From Hoeflea_A sp039025395 (GTDB lineage Bacteria; Pseudomonadota; Alphaproteobacteria; Rhizobiales; Rhizobiaceae), in contig JBCCOK010000010.1 in the NCBI GenBank assembly GCA_039025395.1, forward strand, positions 1 to 64,000: a DNA stretch of 64,000 bases, given 5' to 3'. Below, in pieces: positions 35,880 through 44,200 of the stretch. Both the position numbers and the translations under genes were made by a program. The notes under the pieces were generated by a model. It was given only the letters and a program-made list of their open reading frames with translations. It searched no databases and was not told the origin of the DNA. The stretch's first letter is position 1; every line of letters starts with the position of its first letter.

Positions 35880-35921
35880 CAATAGACTGCATTTAACAAT
35901 TATGTTAATTGAAGTCTATTG
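35880..35921. promoter_or_regulatory. 42-bp imperfect palindrome before DUF1761 gene
   Basis: AATAGACT...AGTCTATT outer arms and TTAACA...TGTTAA inner arms form a dyad centred between 35900 and 35901. Of 21 symmetric positions, 17 are complementary, including an outer C-G pair; mismatches are at the two central positions and at two single sites. Its near edge is 24 bases before the ATG at 35945. It could fold as a hairpin in the leader or bind a dimeric regulator. The tract is much more AT-rich than its surroundings. Confidence 0.6.
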
Positions 35922-35944
35922 ACCGACGTTTGGAGGCTGGAACC

Positions 35945-36331
35945 ATGGAAGGCGTTGCGGGTAGCATAAGCTGGATAGCGGTTTTGTTAGGTGCCGTTGC
36001 GGCATTTCTGATTGGCTGGCTCTGGTATTCGCCGGTCCTCTTTGGCCGTCAGTGGGCAGACGGGGTCGGGGTGGAGATGGGTAGCGCGAGCGAAATGCCG
36101 GTTGGCGCAATGTTGAGCCAATTGTTCGGACTTTTGCTCTTGAGCTGGTTCGTCGGCGCTATGGCCTCTGCAGGGGCACTAACGACCCTGGTCATCGGAA
36201 CTTTGGGATTTGCCGTCCTCGCCTTTTCAGGCGGTATGTTCCGCCGCAATGCAGCGCCTGCCAGATTGACTGATTTTGGCTACCTTGTCGTCTCCGTGAT
36301 TATCATGGCCGTCGTACAGATGTTGTTGTGA
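35945..36331 (+). CDS. DUF1761 membrane protein
   Basis: A 128-residue protein with four membrane helices (about 8-28, 55-75, 80-102 and 108-127), matching the DUF1761 family; the opening helix ends in GWLWYSPVLFGRQW, the family hallmark. The ATG at 35945 has a strong GGAGG; the longer frame upstream begins with TTG inside the 42-bp palindrome and is rejected. Function is unknown. The palindrome directly upstream suggests specific regulation. Confidence 0.85.
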   Translation: MEGVAGSISWIAVLLGAVAAFLIGWLWYSPVLFGRQWADGVGVEMGSASEMPVGAMLSQLFGLLLLSWFVGAMASAGALTTLVIGTLGFAVLAFSGGMFRRNAAPARLTDFGYLVVSVIIMAVVQMLL

Positions 36332-36345
36332 AACGCACACCGCAA

Positions 36346-36371
36346 CGAAAAAGGCGGGCTCAAAGCCCGCC
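36346..36371 (-). terminator. intrinsic terminator, mucR-like transcript
   Basis: On the minus strand GGCGGGCT and AGCCCGCC form a perfect 8-base stem with a 3-base loop (36353-36371), followed directly by TTTTT. It lies about 90 bases after the stop of the MucR-like gene and would end its transcript. On the plus strand no uridine run follows, so its effect on the DUF1761 transcript should be weak. Confidence 0.8.
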
Positions 36372-36460
36372 GTCTCGATCCTATTGCAGGGTAACAAACA
36401 GCACCCCGATTGGGTAGCGGCAGGTCTTAAAGAAAGATCCGCGCCTTACCAAAATTGCGA

Positions 36461-36880
36461 TCAGTCGCCGCCTTTGCGTTTTTGTCCAAGGCCCATCTCC
36501 TTTGCCAGTCGCGAACGAGCCTCGGCATAGGCCGGCGCAACCATCGGGTAATCGGCAGGAAGCCCCCATTTCTCACGATACTCATCGGGCGTCAGACCAT
36601 GGTAAGTCATCAGGTGGCGTTTCAGGGATTTGAACTTAAGCCCGTTTTCCAGACATATGATGTAGTCGTGATGGACAGATTTTTTGATCGGGACAGCTGG
36701 TTTTAATTTTTCGGCAGGTGCCTGAGAAGCTGTCGTAGAGCCAAGTGCGGAATGCACATTTGCGATCAGTCCGGGCAGATCGGTCGTCTGTACCACATTA
36801 TTGCTAACATAGGCTGCTACAACTTCTGCGGTTAATTCGGCGAGCAAGTCGTCTCTGGTATTCTCCAACATTTCATTCAT
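36461..36880 (-). CDS. mucR: MucR/Ros-type zinc-finger regulator
   Basis: A 139-residue DNA-binding protein of the MucR/Ros family, which controls exopolysaccharide, motility and cell-cycle genes in rhizobia and relatives. The N-terminal helix region (3-45) is the oligomerisation part. The finger is in C76-LENGLKFKSLKRHL...YH94, with His89 and His94; the usual second ligand (Cys or Asp) at residue 79 is Asn here. The C terminus (EYREKWGLPADYPMVAPAYAEARS) is the conserved MucR tail. ATG 36880 has GAGG upstream. Monocistronic, with its own terminator. It may be a divergent paralogue rather than the canonical MucR. Confidence 0.85.
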   Translation of the reverse strand: MNEMLENTRDDLLAELTAEVVAAYVSNNVVQTTDLPGLIANVHSALGSTTASQAPAEKLKPAVPIKKSVHHDYIICLENGLKFKSLKRHLMTYHGLTPDEYREKWGLPADYPMVAPAYAEARSRLAKEMGLGQKRKGGD

Positions 36881-36913
36881 TTTCGCGCCTCAAGTGGATT
36901 CAGGTTCTTCGAT

Positions 36914-36937
36914 ACCAAAACCCCATCAATTTTTGGT
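36914..36937. repeat. inverted repeat in mucR-like upstream region
   Basis: ACCAAAA (36914-36920) and TTTTGGT (36931-36937) form a perfect 7-base inverted repeat with an AT-containing 10-base spacer, 34-57 bases before the ATG of the regulator. MucR proteins bind AT-rich DNA with TA and AT steps and often repress their own gene, so this is a candidate autoregulatory site. That role is inference. Confidence 0.4.
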
Positions 36938-37139
36938 TTTATTGCACCTCAATGTCCCCTGCGGGACCATTACTTACACGTCGCCAAAAGCGCTGATATC
37001 ACTGATCCATTACATTTGAAACTAGAAAATTTGAACAGATGCAACTTTTCGCAGAAATTAACAACATCCTGCAAAAGACCTTCAGGTATTAAGGGATCCT
37101 AGCCAGTACTGTTCAATGACCCCTGAAATTCCAGTGTCA

Positions 37140-37493
37140 TCACGTATTACTCTTCTCGCCGCGTGCATTACTCGGCATCTCGTCAACGACCGAGAGATCG
37201 CTCAGCCTGTAGCCGACCGCGTAGGACGCTTTGGCAAGAAGGTGGGCAGATATCGGTGCGGTCAGAATAAAGAAAGCAACCCCAGCGAGTGATCGCGTCA
37301 ACGTGCCGGGGTCGCCTGACTGGATGCCGAGCGCAATGAGAACGACTCCCGACCCGAGCGTTCCCGCCTTGGATGCTGCATGCATGCGGGTGTAGACATC
37401 GGGGAGCCGGATAAGACCAAGCGCCGCAATCAGAGTAAAAGCGGAGCCAACGATCAGCATGATTGCCACGATAATGGCGACAAAACCGTTCAT
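37140..37493 (-). CDS. mnhG: Mrp-type Na+/H+ antiporter subunit G
   Basis: A 117-residue small membrane subunit with three helices and the family core LIRLPDVYTRMHAASKAGTLG. Last gene of the seven-gene antiporter operon; overlaps mnhF by 4 bases. The complex exchanges cytoplasmic sodium or potassium for protons across the inner membrane. Rhizobial literature uses the names pha or mrp. The short hydrophilic C-terminal tail is usual. Confidence 0.93.
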   Translation of the reverse strand: MNGFVAIIVAIMLIVGSAFTLIAALGLIRLPDVYTRMHAASKAGTLGSGVVLIALGIQSGDPGTLTRSLAGVAFFILTAPISAHLLAKASYAVGYRLSDLSVVDEMPSNARGEKSNT

Positions 37494-37825
37494 TGCTCTT
37501 TCTCCGTCTCGCTCAATCCGCCAGGGTTCAGCTCATCGTCGCCGGTGTTTCCGCGCGCCAGTACGAAGCGGGCAAATGCTACGGTTGCCAGGAAGCCAAC
37601 CAGACCGAGGGCGATGGCGATGTCTACATAAAGGGTGTACCCGGTCTTGATACCGATCGCGGCGATAAAGCCGATGGCCGTCGCTACCAGCATGTCAAGC
37701 GCGAGAATCCGGTCGGGAAGTGTGGGGCCGCGTATCACTCGGAAGACGCAAAACGCAAATGAGAGGCTGAGCAGTCCGAGAGACAGAAGGACCGCGACAT
37801 GGACGAGTTGTTCAGGATCGCTCAT
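37490..37825 (-). CDS. mnhF: Mrp-type Na+/H+ antiporter subunit F
   Basis: A 111-residue subunit with three helices and the family signature RVIRGPTLPDRILALDML. It overlaps subunit G downstream and subunit E upstream by 4 bases each. A small core subunit of the Mrp complex with no known separate activity. Confidence 0.93.
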   Translation of the reverse strand: MSDPEQLVHVAVLLSLGLLSLSFAFCVFRVIRGPTLPDRILALDMLVATAIGFIAAIGIKTGYTLYVDIAIALGLVGFLATVAFARFVLARGNTGDDELNPGGLSETEKEQ

Positions 37826-38295
37826 CTGTAGGCCTCAAGGATCTTGCGTTCGAAACCTTCAGCGATCCCTTTGCGCGTGGCGTCAGGATCCGAGCAATCA
37901 ATGGCGTGAACGTAAAGGAATTTTTTGTCGTCCGACACGTCAACCGACAGTGTTCCAGGCGTCAGCGTGATCATGTTGGCCAGCAAAGCGATTTCGTAGT
38001 CACGATCAACTTTCAGGCGATAGGCAAATATGCCCGGCGCAAGTTTCATTTGGGGCGAAAGCACGAGGATTGCGACCCGGATCGCTGACATGACCAGTTC
38101 GTATAAAAATAGCAAAAACAGGCTGAGGAACTTTCCCGCTCGCGAGAAATAGCCCACCGATCCCACCTGCTCTCGGATAAGATAAAGAACAGCAGCGGCG
38201 AGAAAGAACCCGAAAACAAGGTTTAGAACGGAAAACAGACCTGTCACTGCAACCCAAATCAGAGCCAGCAGAACATTCATGAGAAACAGTCTCAT
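37822..38295 (-). CDS. mnhE: Mrp-type Na+/H+ antiporter subunit E
   Basis: A 157-residue subunit with N-terminal helices and a cytoplasmic C-terminal domain. The conserved ANMITLTPGTLSVDV segment followed by LYVHAIDC identifies MnhE. Overlaps subunits D and F by 4 bases each. Confidence 0.93.
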   Translation of the reverse strand: MRLFLMNVLLALIWVAVTGLFSVLNLVFGFFLAAAVLYLIREQVGSVGYFSRAGKFLSLFLLFLYELVMSAIRVAILVLSPQMKLAPGIFAYRLKVDRDYEIALLANMITLTPGTLSVDVSDDKKFLYVHAIDCSDPDATRKGIAEGFERKILEAYR

Positions 38296-39860
38296 TGACC
38301 ACCTCCATCGGGAAACACCGAGCGTATGTAGTCAACCGGGTTGATCAGTTGGTCCGATCCGATTTGCGAGATTTCAAGCACCTGTTGCGGGAAAATGCCG
38401 ACAAGGACAACTAACCCTGTCAGCATGACAAGAGGCAGATAGTCAATGAACGGATCAAGGACACCGACTTCGCCCGCCGGTGTTGTTGAACCCGCCGGTC
38501 GCCAGTAGGCAAGAAGCCAGACACGGCCAACAGCGATTGTCGTGAGGAAGCCGCTCAGTAGAATGGCGCCCGCCAGCCACCACGCGCCGACATCGAGCGA
38601 TGCCTTTACCAGAATAACTTTAGGCCAAAAGCCGGAAAATGGAGGCAGGCCTGACACGGCGAAAAAGAGCACCAGGGTAATGGCCGCCAACAAGACATGC
38701 GAGCTGTACACCCCGCTTGAGGTTTGGATCGAAAATCCGCCGGCGACCCGTGCCGCAAGGCCGCAGGCAAGGTAAAGAGCGGTCATGACGACCATGGAAT
38801 GAACCGCGTAGAAGATCGTGCCGGTCACACCGCTCTGGCTGGCAAGGGCGACCCCGGCCAGCATGATGCCGATCCCGGAGATGACCAGAAAGCCCAGTAG
38901 TCGTCTGAAATCCGTCTGCGCCAAAGCGCCGACAGCGCCAACGATCATGGTTGCGGCCGCCACGAGCGCAATTGCAAAGCCCAGGACATCGCGCTCCGCC
39001 GGAAACAGCACCAGAGTGATGCGCATCAGCGCATACACACCGACCTTTGTCAGCAAGCCTGCAAACAGCGCCGACACGACCACCCGAGGCGTATGATAGG
39101 ACGCGGGAAGCCAGAAGTTCAGCGGAAAGGCCGCCGCTTTCATGGCGAACGCCAGAACAAAGAGGCTGACCAGTGTGATCAGCGGCGCCCTGTCGGTCAT
39201 TTCCGGCGCTTTCTCGGCAATATCCGCCATATTAAGCGTACCGAAGATTCCGTAAAGGTAGCCGGTTGCGATGAGAAAGAAGGTCGTGGCTACGAGATTA
39301 AGGAATGCGTACTTCGTCGCACCGTCGATCTGCCCGCGCTCGGAGCCCAGGACAAGCAATCCGAACGAGGCAATCAGCAGCACTTCAAACCAGACATAAA
39401 GATTGAACACGTCACCGGTCAGAAACGCGCCGCTGACGCCTCCCATCATCAAGAACAGAAACGGATAGAAGCCATATCGGCGTCCGCTGTCATTTATGTC
39501 CCCTGCCCCATAAATGCCGCCCGCCAGCGCTGCAATCCCGGCGGTCAGGCATAACAGAGCGCCAAGAATGTCAACCGTGAACGAAATGCCGAAGGGCGGA
39601 AGCCATCGGCCCATGGTCATGGTGACAGGGCCGTTCATGATCACGTGTGCGAGGAGCGCTGCGTCCAGTATGACGAGAAGGACCAGCCCGGGGATGGCAA
39701 GGATGGGTTGGAGGTTGGTATCCTTGCGAACCATCAGCAAAAAACCGCCCACGGCAATACAATACACGAGGGGGGCAATCACAAGCCAGTCGGCAAGCGT
39801 GGCCGGATCAGTGACCATTGCTGCGGAGATGTCAACTTGTGGCGCGTCGGACTTTGCCAT
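38292..39860 (-). CDS. mnhD: Mrp-type Na+/H+ antiporter subunit D
   Basis: A 522-residue membrane protein with about 14 helices, homologous to the proton-pumping NuoN/NuoM/NuoL subunits of complex I. The conserved helix-7/8 lysines lie in the segments KAAAFPLNFWLPASYH and AGLLTKVGVYALMRI. It probably provides one of the ion pathways of the antiporter. It is preceded by subunit C with a 17-base gap and overlaps subunit E by 4 bases. Confidence 0.95.
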   Translation of the reverse strand: MAKSDAPQVDISAAMVTDPATLADWLVIAPLVYCIAVGGFLLMVRKDTNLQPILAIPGLVLLVILDAALLAHVIMNGPVTMTMGRWLPPFGISFTVDILGALLCLTAGIAALAGGIYGAGDINDSGRRYGFYPFLFLMMGGVSGAFLTGDVFNLYVWFEVLLIASFGLLVLGSERGQIDGATKYAFLNLVATTFFLIATGYLYGIFGTLNMADIAEKAPEMTDRAPLITLVSLFVLAFAMKAAAFPLNFWLPASYHTPRVVVSALFAGLLTKVGVYALMRITLVLFPAERDVLGFAIALVAAATMIVGAVGALAQTDFRRLLGFLVISGIGIMLAGVALASQSGVTGTIFYAVHSMVVMTALYLACGLAARVAGGFSIQTSSGVYSSHVLLAAITLVLFFAVSGLPPFSGFWPKVILVKASLDVGAWWLAGAILLSGFLTTIAVGRVWLLAYWRPAGSTTPAGEVGVLDPFIDYLPLVMLTGLVVLVGIFPQQVLEISQIGSDQLINPVDYIRSVFPDGGGQ

Positions 39861-39877
39861 GTGTGTGTTTGTTCCAG

Positions 39878-40261
39878 TCAGTATCCCAAAGGCGGCAGTT
39901 TATCGTCTTTGGGTTCGGCAAAACGCATTTCCGACGTGTCGTCCGTCTCCAGTTCCTGATAGGCACGGAAGCCGAGGACCAGCAAAAAGGCGAAGAAAGA
40001 AAACGCAATCACGATTGCGGTGAGGATCAGGGCTTGTGGCAGCGGGTTGGCCGTGAACATGACCTCCGAAACGGGATCGGTCTTGGAAAGAATCGGCGGC
40101 ACCTCACGGGTCAATCTGCCCGAGGTAAAGATCAGCAGGTTGACCGCGTTGCTCAGGATCGCAGCGCCAAGCAGGATTCTGATTATATGCTTCGATAGAA
40201 AGAGATAGATGGCTACGGCAAAAAAAACGCCCACCAGAATGGCCATGGGTGCTTCCATCAA
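39878..40261 (-). CDS. mnhC: Mrp-type Na+/H+ antiporter subunit C
   Basis: A 127-residue subunit with three helices, homologous to NuoK. The conserved GAAILSNAVNLLIFTSG helix is seen near residues 32-48. The start at 40261 overlaps the stop of subunit B by 4 bases. The hydrophilic C terminus (EPKDDKLPPLGY) extends past the last helix. Confidence 0.93.
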   Translation of the reverse strand: MMEAPMAILVGVFFAVAIYLFLSKHIIRILLGAAILSNAVNLLIFTSGRLTREVPPILSKTDPVSEVMFTANPLPQALILTAIVIAFSFFAFLLVLGFRAYQELETDDTSEMRFAEPKDDKLPPLGY

Positions 40262-40677
40262 TCGTTCGACCTTTCCTCAAGCGCCAGCGCGATGGACGTA
40301 ATCGAGCCCAACACGACAAAATAAACACCGATATCAAAGAGCAGAACGGTTGACAGAACCAGTTCCTGGCCAAAGATCGGCACATAGTACCAAAGGCCGG
40401 TCATGAAGGGGACGCGCTCGAAGACTGATAGCAGGCCGGCCAGCGAACCAAGCGTCAGACCGGCACCCGCAATGCCCATCGGATGAAAATACAAAGCGCG
40501 CCTGACCGGGGAGACGCCGCATGCGATGCCATAAATGGCAAAAGCGGAAGCGGCTATAAGCCCGCCAATAAAGCCGCCGCCGGGTTCGTTGTGGCCACGC
40601 AACAGGACAAAGACCGAAAACACAACGATCAGGCTGGTCAGGTATGGCGCGACTGTCCGAAAGATAAGGGTGCGCAT
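40258..40677 (-). CDS. mnhB: Mrp-type Na+/H+ antiporter subunit B
   Basis: A 139-residue MnhB-family subunit with four helices; the conserved LRGHNEPGGGFIGGL motif is near residues 26-40. The start is ATG 40677, two bases after the subunit A stop, with GAGGAGAGG upstream; a longer frame inside subunit A is rejected. It overlaps subunit C by 4 bases. Confidence 0.93.
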   Translation of the reverse strand: MRTLIFRTVAPYLTSLIVVFSVFVLLRGHNEPGGGFIGGLIAASAFAIYGIACGVSPVRRALYFHPMGIAGAGLTLGSLAGLLSVFERVPFMTGLWYYVPIFGQELVLSTVLLFDIGVYFVVLGSITSIALALEERSND

Positions 40678-40679
40678 GA

Positions 40680-43046
40680 TTAACGCCTCTCCTCTTCGAC
40701 GGGATCGTTGCTTGCAATCGGAACGGCAGGTCGCAAGCGGATACGCATCAATGACAGTATTGCGAGCCCGGCGACCAGCACCACGGCAATCTCGCCCCAT
40801 GTGTCCGTGCCGCGGAAGTCGACAAGGATCACGTTGACGATATTGCCGCCGTTGGCAATCGGGACGGAGTAGCGGGTGAAGAAATCGGACAGCGTCTGAT
40901 CGAACGGCAGTTGTGTCACGTTGAGCAACAACAGAACGAAAGCCGTCGCGCAGACGACCGATATGCTCATGTCAATCACCCGCGTGCCGACCGAACGATG
41001 GTCTGTCGGCGTGAGCCGCAAGCGCGTCATCACCAGGGCGAGGATCACAACCGAAAGCGTTTCGACCATGAACTGGGTAAATGACAGGTCCGGTGCGCCG
41101 AACAGCATAAAGATGAGAGCGACCGCAAAGCCCTGGATACCAAGAGAGACGATCGCCGTGAGCCGGTTTTTTGCGTAAATCACGGCCAGAAGTCCGACGA
41201 CAGCGATGGCCATGATCACCATCTCGTAGAGCGCCATGTCATGGGGGAAGCGTGGCATCGCCGGCAGCTCGTCGTAGACAAACATCGGGACCAACAGGCA
41301 AAGCGCCAGCACGATGAAGGTCGTCTTCATGTAAATTTCCAGACGACCGGGCTGAACGATCTGGGTAAACCAGAAAGACATGCGCACAAGGCCGCGAATG
41401 AACTGATCAAAGCCCCTATCGGGTCCCCACCCGATTGTTTCCAGCACCGTTGCCATCGCCGATCTCATCCGTTCGAGGTTTCGATAAGCAACGACACCGA
41501 AAACAATCGTAATGACCGACAACAGGAGCGGAACCCCAATCGGCGGAATGAGCGAGATGTAGACCTCCACCGGCTCGCCCGCCACGGCTGTCGACATGGG
41601 GTCCGATATGTAGCGGTGGACCACGCCGGAAAAGACTGCTGTCAAAAGGCTCAGCGCCGCCAGCACAACAGGGCCCAGCCAGAGCAGAACGGGACCGTCA
41701 TGCGGGTGTTCGGTGGGTGATTTCTTCTCACCGAGGAAAGGCTTCAGGGCCACCGCAAAGCCGATGACAAACATCAACCCGTTGCCGACAATCGCAACCA
41801 GCGTAAAAAACAGTGGCCACGAACCCGGATGCCAGAGCCCCGCATAGATCTCTTCCTTGGCGAGAAATCCGAAAAATGGCGGCAGGCCGGCCATCGAAAT
41901 TGCCGAGGCGATTGCTGCCCCGAAAACAATCGGCATGGCGGTTATCAAGCCGCCGACCTTGTTGATATCGCGGGTTCCGGCTTCGTGATCGATGGCGCCC
42001 GCAACCATGAACAGCGCGCCCTTGAACATCGAATGAGCGACGAGATAAAGGACTGCGGCTTCAATTGCCTTTTCGTAACCGAAGCCCGTCAGCATCACCA
42101 GCAGGCCAAGCGACGAGACGGTGGTGTAGGCGAGCATCAGCTTCATATCGGTCTGTCGAACAGCGAGGAGCGTGCCAACGATCAGCGTGGTGCCGCCAAA
42201 AAGCGGAAGCACGGTCTCCCATGCGGCCGTGTCGCCGAGCACCGGGTTCATGCGCATCAGCAGATACACGCCGGCCTTTACCATGGTTGCCGAATGCAGG
42301 TAGGCGGACACCGGCGTCGGTGCCTCCATGGCATTGGGCAACCAGAAATGCAGCGGAAACTGCGCGGATTTGGTAAAGGCGCCACCGAGGACAAGAACCA
42401 GGATTGCGATGTAATAGGGGCTGTCGACCAGCGCGACATCGGCGCGCAAGAGCAGGGACAGTTCGGTGATGCCTGTGACGTTCCAGATCAGCAACATTCC
42501 GGCCAACAGGAACAGGCCGCCGCCACCGGTCACCACGAGCGCCTGAAGGGCGGCGCGCCGCGACACCTCGCGCTTGTGGTCGAAGCCGATAAGCAGAAAT
42601 GATGTGATCGACGTCAGTTCCCAGAACACGAAGAACATCAGAAAACTGTCGGCAACCACGAGGCCGAGCATCGATCCCATGAACATGAGGATGAATGAGT
42701 AAAACCGGCCCAGCTGCGGGTGTTTTTTCAGATAGCCGCCGCTGTACATGACGATCAGCACACCGATGCCGCTGATCAGCAAGGCGAAGGTCAGGGAAAG
42801 CCCGTCGATGAACCAGGAGAAGTTAACCCGGTAAGCCGGGATCCACTGGTAGCCGCCGGTGACGACCTCGCCGCGTTCGATTTCCGGGAGGAAGGTAAAG
42901 AAGTGCCAAAAGACTACGGCCGGCACAATCGCCAGAACCCACGCCGTGTTGTGTTTGAAGATACGGGTCAACGCCGGTGCGAAGACTGCCGCAATGAAGG
43001 GTAACAGCAAGACAATCAAGGTCGTGCTGTGCGTCGTGGCGTCCAT
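40680..43046 (-). CDS. mnhA: Mrp-type Na+/H+ antiporter subunit A
   Basis: A 788-residue polytopic protein, the largest Mrp subunit, homologous to NuoL, with about 20 helices. Conserved features are MFFVFWELTSITSFLLIG with its functional Glu, KSAQFPLHFWLPNAMEAPTP and HSATMVKAGVYLL. The C-terminal quarter carries the DUF4040/MbhE-like part (LFGAPDLSFTQFMVETL). Subunit B is separate, unlike fused PhaAB forms. It is the first gene of the operon A-B-C-D-E-F-G, with GGGAG before its ATG. Roles in salt, alkali and pH adaptation are known for the family. Confidence 0.95.
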   Translation of the reverse strand: MDATTHSTTLIVLLLPFIAAVFAPALTRIFKHNTAWVLAIVPAVVFWHFFTFLPEIERGEVVTGGYQWIPAYRVNFSWFIDGLSLTFALLISGIGVLIVMYSGGYLKKHPQLGRFYSFILMFMGSMLGLVVADSFLMFFVFWELTSITSFLLIGFDHKREVSRRAALQALVVTGGGGLFLLAGMLLIWNVTGITELSLLLRADVALVDSPYYIAILVLVLGGAFTKSAQFPLHFWLPNAMEAPTPVSAYLHSATMVKAGVYLLMRMNPVLGDTAAWETVLPLFGGTTLIVGTLLAVRQTDMKLMLAYTTVSSLGLLVMLTGFGYEKAIEAAVLYLVAHSMFKGALFMVAGAIDHEAGTRDINKVGGLITAMPIVFGAAIASAISMAGLPPFFGFLAKEEIYAGLWHPGSWPLFFTLVAIVGNGLMFVIGFAVALKPFLGEKKSPTEHPHDGPVLLWLGPVVLAALSLLTAVFSGVVHRYISDPMSTAVAGEPVEVYISLIPPIGVPLLLSVITIVFGVVAYRNLERMRSAMATVLETIGWGPDRGFDQFIRGLVRMSFWFTQIVQPGRLEIYMKTTFIVLALCLLVPMFVYDELPAMPRFPHDMALYEMVIMAIAVVGLLAVIYAKNRLTAIVSLGIQGFAVALIFMLFGAPDLSFTQFMVETLSVVILALVMTRLRLTPTDHRSVGTRVIDMSISVVCATAFVLLLLNVTQLPFDQTLSDFFTRYSVPIANGGNIVNVILVDFRGTDTWGEIAVVLVAGLAILSLMRIRLRPAVPIASNDPVEEERR

Positions 43047-43236
43047 TCTTACTCCCGGGAGACTGTCCCCTTCACAATCGCGGCAAACTTAATGACGCAC
43101 TGCATCAACGGCAAGGTCGCAGCCGCCGATTTCCACCCGAATCCCCGCTCAAACGCGGTTTTACGCTATTTTGATGTCACCATTCTTGAACCAACACGGC
43201 TGCGACACTAAACCGGTGTAATCAGGAGGTTAACCA

Positions 43237-43659
43237 ATGAGCGATACAAAATCCGCCAAGATCCGGAAATCAGACGAACAATGGCGCGCTCAACTGTCGC
43301 CCGAACAGTATCATGTGACCCGCCGGGGCGGCACTGAACGCGCCTTTACCGGCCCCTATTGGGACTCCAAGGAAAAAGGCCTTTATCATTGCGTTTGCTG
43401 TGACAGGCCCTTGTTTCACTCCGATACAAAATATGACTCCGGCACCGGCTGGCCGAGTTTTTATTCCCCGATTGAGCCGGATGCCGTAACGGAGCATTCC
43501 GACCGGTCTTTGTTCATGAAGCGGACGGAAATTAAGTGTGCCGACTGCGATGCACATCTTGGCCATGTGTTCAATGACGGGCCGCATCCCACCGGATTGC
43601 GCTATTGCATGAACGGAACCGCACTTGTCTTCAAACCGTCAAACGACAATGAAGGTTAA
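43237..43659 (+). CDS. msrB: peptide-methionine (R)-S-oxide reductase MsrB
   Basis: A 140-residue enzyme that reduces methionine-R-sulfoxide in proteins. The catalytic Cys124 is in RYCMNG. Zinc is held by Cys52/Cys55 (CVCC) and Cys101/Cys104 (CADC). The KYDSGTGWPSF motif is at 65-75. There is no signal peptide, so the enzyme is cytoplasmic. The ATG at 43237 follows a perfect GGAGG. The gene stands alone after the divergent antiporter operon. Confidence 0.96.
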   Translation: MSDTKSAKIRKSDEQWRAQLSPEQYHVTRRGGTERAFTGPYWDSKEKGLYHCVCCDRPLFHSDTKYDSGTGWPSFYSPIEPDAVTEHSDRSLFMKRTEIKCADCDAHLGHVFNDGPHPTGLRYCMNGTALVFKPSNDNEG

Positions 43660-43665
43660 CGGCGA

Positions 43666-44025
43666 TTACTGCGGCCGTATGTAACGGCCGTAGACCCATC
43701 CGGGCTCCCAGTTGCCCGTATCTGCAGGGTCGTGCCAAACTTCGCACCAGGTAAATCGAACCTTTTCAACCTGATCGGCAAGGGCCATTGCCGAAATATC
43801 CTTGAGGCTGACACCGTTCATGCAACGACCGGTCATCATCAGAGCGGTACCGTTCGGATAACCGGCGCGGATGGCGGATTGAGGCGATGGCCAGGCGCGG
43901 ACGTTCAAAACATCGTCCCAATCCACATTTGCGACCTCCCACGATACGAAGGTGTTTGCCTGGGCAGCAGGAGTGGCGAGAGACGAGGCTACGAAAATGG
44001 CGGCGAGCAGAGAGCGGTTCATCAT
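43666..44025 (-). CDS. secreted SH3-like domain protein
   Basis: A 119-residue exported protein. Signal peptide residues 1-24 (MMNRSLLAAIFVASSLATPAAQA) end at AQA-NT. The mature protein is a bacterial SH3-like domain, with the typical VLNVRAWPSPQS start and W-rich GWVYGRYIRPQ end. Such domains bind peptidoglycan or proteins in the periplasm. The start is ATG 44025 with GGAAGG upstream; a longer frame to 44121 lacks support. Two cysteines may form a disulfide. Confidence 0.8.
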   Translation of the reverse strand: MMNRSLLAAIFVASSLATPAAQANTFVSWEVANVDWDDVLNVRAWPSPQSAIRAGYPNGTALMMTGRCMNGVSLKDISAMALADQVEKVRFTWCEVWHDPADTGNWEPGWVYGRYIRPQ

Positions 44026-44200
44026 CTTTACCTTCCGTTGGATGGGGACTGTGCATATCGGATCGCGCCACGTTAAAACTGCAGGCATTAACGCGGACTG
44101 ACGACACGGTTCATGTCTCATTCACCGACGTCTTGAACCACCGTCCGCCCGCCTTTATCTGCGTTCCAAGGACACAGACACACCATCACAAGGGCAATTC

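Noticed and set aside
36954..36967. GTCCC-CTGC-GGGAC hairpin upstream of the mucR-like gene
   Set aside because: Short five-base stem that can easily occur by chance; the inverted repeat at 36914-36937 is more notable.
43052..43063. CTCCCGGGAG palindrome just before the antiporter operon
   Set aside because: It overlaps the ribosome binding site GGGAG of mnhA and is short, so likely coincidental.
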